In this document: in pieces, positions 4,977 to 5,807 of the stretch
How the letters are laid out: each line of letters opens with the position of its first letter
Position numbering within the stretch: position 1 is the first letter of the stretch
Assembly: GCA_021781255.1 (NCBI GenBank)
Contig: JAJXXG010000949.1
Coordinates: 1 to 5,807 of the forward strand
DNA length: 5,807 nt
Reading direction: 5' to 3'
Source: Acidobacteriota bacterium
Lineage (GTDB): Bacteria > Acidobacteriota > Terriglobia > Terriglobales > Acidobacteriaceae
Program-made: the position numbers and the translations under genes
The notes under the pieces: model-generated
Told to the model about the DNA's origin: nothing
The model's database searches: none
Seen by the model: the letters and a program-made list of their open reading frames with translations, nothing else

Positions 4977-5807
4977 GTGAATCGATGCGTGCTCTCTCTC
5001 GGTGCACTTCTTGTGCTGTCTTCGACTGGCATAGCCGCACAACAGCCTGCATGGCAACCTGCTCCCGGCCACCTCACATTGGCTCTGTGGCAAGGTGCCG
5101 CACCGGGAGCTGCCAGCCTGCCCCCTGAGGGGGATATGACCACGCCAAAGGACAACCTGATTGCAGGTCGCCCCCTCATCCGTCTGGGGAATGTCAGTAA
5201 GCCAACTCTCACTGTTTACAAACCTACGGGGCACAACACAGGTGCGGCGATCGTCGTTTTCCCCGGCGGTGGCTACAGGATTCTGGCTATTGATTTGGAA
5301 GGCACAGAGGTCTGTGACTGGCTCAACTCCGCGGGAATCACTTGCCTGTTGGTCAAGTACCGCGTGCCCGACACGGGTCCCTACCCGAAGTCTTCCGCTG
5401 CTCTCCAGGATGCACAGCGCGCGCTCAGCCTCGCGCGGGAGCACGCATCCGAGTGGCACATTGATCCTCACCGGATTGGCGTACTCGGCTTCTCGGCGGG
5501 CGGCCACCTGGCTGCCGCAATCAGCACCCATTATGCGCAGCGCCTCTATAGTCCGGTTGACGACGCGGACAAACTGAGTTGCCGGCCCGACTTCGCCGTT
5601 GTCATTTATCCCGGCTATCTTGCTTTGGCCGATCAGAACTTCGTGTTGAATCCGGATATCCAGCCGACGGCTGACACGCCGCCCACATTCCTCCTACAAG
5701 CCGAAAACGATCCGGTACATGTGGAAAATGCCGTGGTCTACTTCATGGCGCTGAAGAATGCCAAGGTTCCTGCTGAGTTGCATGTCTATACGGAGGGCGG
5801 GCATGGC
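4977..5807 (+). CDS. Secreted alpha/beta hydrolase, acetyl/xylan-esterase-like (3' end beyond window)
   Basis: The frame is open for 277 codons to the right edge. It starts with a signal peptide: Arg3, a hydrophobic stretch over about 5-19, and likely cleavage after Ala-Ala (20-21) before QQPAW. The mature part has a variable region, then the oxyanion-hole segment VFPGGGYRIL (94-103), the nucleophile elbow GFSAGG (Ser173) and AENDPVHVEN (242-251) supplying the acid (Asp245). The sequence ends at YTEGGHG, where His276 should complete the triad, so only a short tail is probably missing. This pattern is typical of BD-FAE/acetyl-xylan-esterase-like hydrolases that remove acyl groups from plant polysaccharides outside the cytoplasm; the actual substrate is unknown. 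Cys4 is too early for a lipoprotein box. A 105-bp gap with a hairpin separates it from the lipid kinase, so it is probably a separate unit. Confidence 0.88.
   Translation, partial: MNRCVLSLGALLVLSSTGIAAQQPAWQPAPGHLTLALWQGAAPGAASLPPEGDMTTPKDNLIAGRPLIRLGNVSKPTLTVYKPTGHNTGAAIVVFPGGGYRILAIDLEGTEVCDWLNSAGITCLLVKYRVPDTGPYPKSSAALQDAQRALSLAREHASEWHIDPHRIGVLGFSAGGHLAAAISTHYAQRLYSPVDDADKLSCRPDFAVVIYPGYLALADQNFVLNPDIQPTADTPPTFLLQAENDPVHVENAVVYFMALKNAKVPAELHVYTEGGHG

Noticed and set aside
4755..5531. 258-codon minus-strand ORF opposite the esterase gene
   Set aside because: It is antisense to the esterase with its signal peptide and catalytic motifs; its translation shows no family features.
1..5807. 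CRISPR arrays, tRNA/rRNA genes, insertion sequences or attachment sites
   Set aside because: No regularly spaced repeats, tRNA-like cloverleaf, transposase motifs or terminal inverted repeats were seen on either strand.

Overview
The window is a stretch of bacterial chromosome with four protein genes and no sign of mobile DNA. Base composition is moderately GC-rich. The mix of genes is a methylcrotonyl-type carboxyltransferase, a divergent citramalate-synthase-like enzyme, a YegS/DAGK-type lipid kinase and a secreted acetyl-esterase-like hydrolase. From recall of protein families, this most resembles soil Acidobacteriota (Terriglobia/Acidobacteriaceae). That placement is inference and was not tested by any search.

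Layout. On the minus strand, 89-1822 encodes the beta (carboxyltransferase) subunit of a biotin-dependent acyl-CoA carboxylase of the MCC-like subgroup. A divergent control region of about 300 bp (1823-2127) follows. It holds an extended -10 promoter candidate for the carboxylase, a strong imperfect inverted repeat (1978-2007) next to a 10-bp palindrome, a -10-like element facing right, and a small ORF (2073-2138). This ORF has a Shine-Dalgarno-like sequence and many Val/Ile/Leu codons, and it ends just inside the next gene. On the plus strand, 2128-3762 encodes a two-domain DRE-TIM acyltransferase (catalytic barrel plus LeuA-type regulatory domain), closest to (R)-citramalate synthase. Its stop codon overlaps by ATGA the start of a diacylglycerol-kinase-family lipid kinase (3759-4871). 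After a 105-bp gap with a GC-rich hairpin, 4977-5807 encodes an exported alpha/beta hydrolase that runs off the right edge at its probable catalytic histidine.

How the parts may fit. The two divergent genes sit at opposite ends of branched-chain metabolism. A citramalate synthase feeds isoleucine (and precursor) synthesis, and an MCC-like carboxylase belongs to branched-chain acyl-CoA breakdown. The shared control region with a hairpin and a leader-like ORF makes reciprocal or amino-acid-responsive control a testable idea. The lipid kinase is tied to the synthase by translational overlap, but the functional link is unknown. The esterase looks like a separate unit, probably acting on acetylated polysaccharide outside the cytoplasm.

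Most worth checking: the leader ORF and hairpin upstream of the synthase, a Cys-x2-Cys-x5-Cys insertion and altered active-site signatures in that synthase, and the coupling of the synthase to a lipid kinase.
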